Shown here: in pieces, positions 62,776 to 64,000 of the stretch
How the letters are laid out: each line of letters starts with the position of its first letter
How positions within the stretch are numbered: position 1 is the first letter of the stretch
Origin: Streptomyces monashensis
GTDB lineage: Bacteria > Actinomycetota > Actinomycetes > Streptomycetales > Streptomycetaceae
Direction of reading: 5' to 3'
Assembly (NCBI RefSeq): GCF_001866665.1
Contig: NZ_MLYO01000007.1
Span: forward strand, 62,001-126,000
DNA: 64,000 nucleotides
Made by a program: the position numbers and the translations under genes
The notes under the pieces: generated by a model
The model's input: only the letters and a program-made list of their open reading frames with translations
The model's database searches: none
What the model was told of the DNA's origin: nothing

Positions 62776-63045
62776 ACGATGAAGGGCTTGCCCAGTCGGC
62801 ACATCCGGTGCCGTCCCAGCGGAATCGAGTGATCGCCACTTCGCTGGAATCGAGAGCGGCTGAGAAGTCGCCATACAGTTCGTCTGGGAGGACCCCGGCT
62901 CCAAGCCCACAGGTCCTGCCAAGTCCCGGCAATCCTGTGCCTGACTGTCCGCGTCGAGCCCGCCCTCCTCGCGGTATGCGGCCAGACTGCCAGGGGGGCG
63001 GCATGACGCGGACGGCAGCGGATGCGACGCGTGTCGTGTGGAGGC
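62776..63045. other. Non-coding stretch with weak hairpin
   Basis: 270 bp between the amidohydrolase and the convergent glycosyltransferase. CGGCAC/GTGCCG (62797-62813) may terminate the upstream gene. GGAATCGAG occurs twice. No gene or att site recognised. Confidence 0.35.
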
Positions 63046-63924
63046 TCAGAAGGCCGGAGGCCGTCCGGCACGGGTCAGGCGGGCGACCGTGTTCCAGCTC
63101 ATGGGTTCCCGTGTCCCGCACGCCTCTCGCATGCCTTCCATGAAGCCGGCGAGCGAAGCACGCAGAGCGGACAGCCCGCGTGTACGCCAGAGGGTGACGG
63201 TGGCCCAGACGGCGAGGTTGACGGGGATGAGGAGGCGGGGCAGGCGGCGGCGGGCGAGCCAGACCCGGTTGCGGGCGTTGAGCCGGTAGAAGGCTGCGTG
63301 GCGGGAGGGGTGGGTGGCGGGGTGGTGCACGACCACGTCGGGCAGGTAGTAGCCGCGGTATCCCTGGTCCCACAGCCGCCAGGCCAGGTCGACGCCCTCG
63401 TGGTAGAGGAAGAAGGAGCCGGGCCAGCCGTCGACCTGGTCGAAGGCGGAGCGGCGGACCATGACGACGCCTTCGGCCATGACGGTGACGATGCCGGGCC
63501 GGGCCGGATCGGACGTGCGCAGGCGCGGGACCCAGCGGCGCAGGGTGATGCCGCTGTCGGGGTCGGCGATGCGGGGCTGCGTGTAGGCGAGACCGGGATC
63601 GGCTTCCAGGCGGGCGACGAGCTGGGCCAGGACGTGGGGGGTCGGCAGCAGGGCGTCGTTGTCGAAGAAGAAGAGGTAGTCGCCCGTCACCCGGTCGGCT
63701 CCGATGTTGCGGCCCTCGGGGATGCCGACGTTCTCGGCCAGTGTGACCGTACGCACACCGTCAGGGACCTGCTTGGGGGTGCACCCGTTACCCACGACGA
63801 CGACGTCCAGATCGATGCCTTCCTGAGCCAGGAGGGACGACATGGCCTTCGGGAACTCGTCCGGCCGGTCGTTCATGGTCAGGACCACGGCCCCCACGGT
63901 GGGTCGCGTTGCGCCGTTGTTCAC
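63046..63924 (-). CDS. Family 2 glycosyltransferase
   Basis: 292 aa. GT-A fold motifs: VGAVVLTMNDRPDEFPKAMS, NVGIPEGRNIGADR, YLFFFDNDALL (DxD-like), VVMVRRSAFDQVDGWPGSF, EGVDLAWRLWDQGYRGYYLP, then a late membrane-proximal region. Resembles rhamnosyl/galactosyl transferases of GT2. Probably chromosomal; it bounds the mobile region as far as can be seen. Confidence 0.85.
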   Translation of the reverse strand: MNNGATRPTVGAVVLTMNDRPDEFPKAMSSLLAQEGIDLDVVVVGNGCTPKQVPDGVRTVTLAENVGIPEGRNIGADRVTGDYLFFFDNDALLPTPHVLAQLVARLEADPGLAYTQPRIADPDSGITLRRWVPRLRTSDPARPGIVTVMAEGVVMVRRSAFDQVDGWPGSFFLYHEGVDLAWRLWDQGYRGYYLPDVVVHHPATHPSRHAAFYRLNARNRVWLARRRLPRLLIPVNLAVWATVTLWRTRGLSALRASLAGFMEGMREACGTREPMSWNTVARLTRAGRPPAF

Positions 63925-64000
63925 GCCGATGTTCCCCTTCGTTGTGCTGCGGGCGGTCAGCCTACGGCATGGTCGCCCGCGCGCTGTGGCCGTAAACAGC

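Noticed and set aside
62776..63045. Possible att site at the right end of the island
   Set aside because: No tRNA and no matching direct repeat was found elsewhere in the window.
1..64000. CRISPR arrays, rRNA and tRNA genes
   Set aside because: No regularly spaced repeats and no cloverleaf or rRNA-like sequence noticed on either strand.

Overview
High-GC actinobacterial DNA, most likely from a Streptomyces or a close relative. The evidence is G/C-rich third codon positions, frequent GTG starts with ATGA/GTGA overlaps, a WhiB-like protein, DUF317/DUF2637/DUF4913-type proteins, and a transfer operon of the SCO6880/SCO6881 type. I saw no rRNA, tRNA or CRISPR array. Family names come from motifs read by eye, not from database searches.

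Layout. (1) 1-13.3 kb is a defence region. On the minus strand lie drmD (SNF2-like helicase), drmMI (very large adenine methylase) and the start of drmA (helicase, cut by the window edge), the order of a class 1 DISARM system. A Ser/Thr kinase lies upstream, then a nuclease-like/DUF5655 gene and an orphan DNA methylase. (2) 13.5-24 kb is a plus-strand conjugation operon: a lytic NlpC/P60 enzyme, a small pilin-like protein, a VirB8-like candidate, two membrane components, a VirB4-like ATPase and accessory proteins. (3) 24.1-31.3 kb looks like a nested insertion: an EACC1 protein, a caspase-Hsp70 fusion, and a recombinase / XRE / zinc-rich recombinase trio. (4) 31.3-50.2 kb resumes the plus-strand island: relaxase-derived proteins, an MFS/ATP-grasp cargo pair, a VirD4-like coupling protein, a tandem DnaB-N protein, a broken C5 methylase, and a string of coupled small genes. 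(5) 50.2-51.7 kb has small regulators separated by strong hairpins. (6) 51.8-58.9 kb is a minus-strand replication and mobilisation operon (replication-like protein, helicase loader, WhiB, DUF2637, MobC, relaxase). (7) 59.0-62.8 kb is a control region and the XRE / ImmA / MAB_1171c-like / amidohydrolase operon. (8) A glycosyltransferase at the right edge may be chromosomal.

Three patterns tie the island together. First, the same two-hairpin leader sits upstream of both the transfer operon (13.7 kb) and the replication/mobilisation operon (58.9 kb); its loop sequences are conserved while stem sequences change and still pair, which suggests a shared RNA regulatory switch. Second, about ten otherwise unrelated accessory proteins, and more loosely the relaxase, end in a Pro/Ala/Ser-rich tail finishing in Arg (RSR, RGR, RTR, PRR), whereas the transfer machinery lacks it; this may be a T4SS translocation tag. 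Third, two proteins keep the relaxase fold but have lost its metal-binding histidines.

Cautions. Frameshifts interrupt the coupling protein, the ATP-grasp gene and the C5 methylase, and probably one small gene. Several are at homopolymers, so sequencing error and true decay are both possible. No att site or integrase for the outer element was identified.
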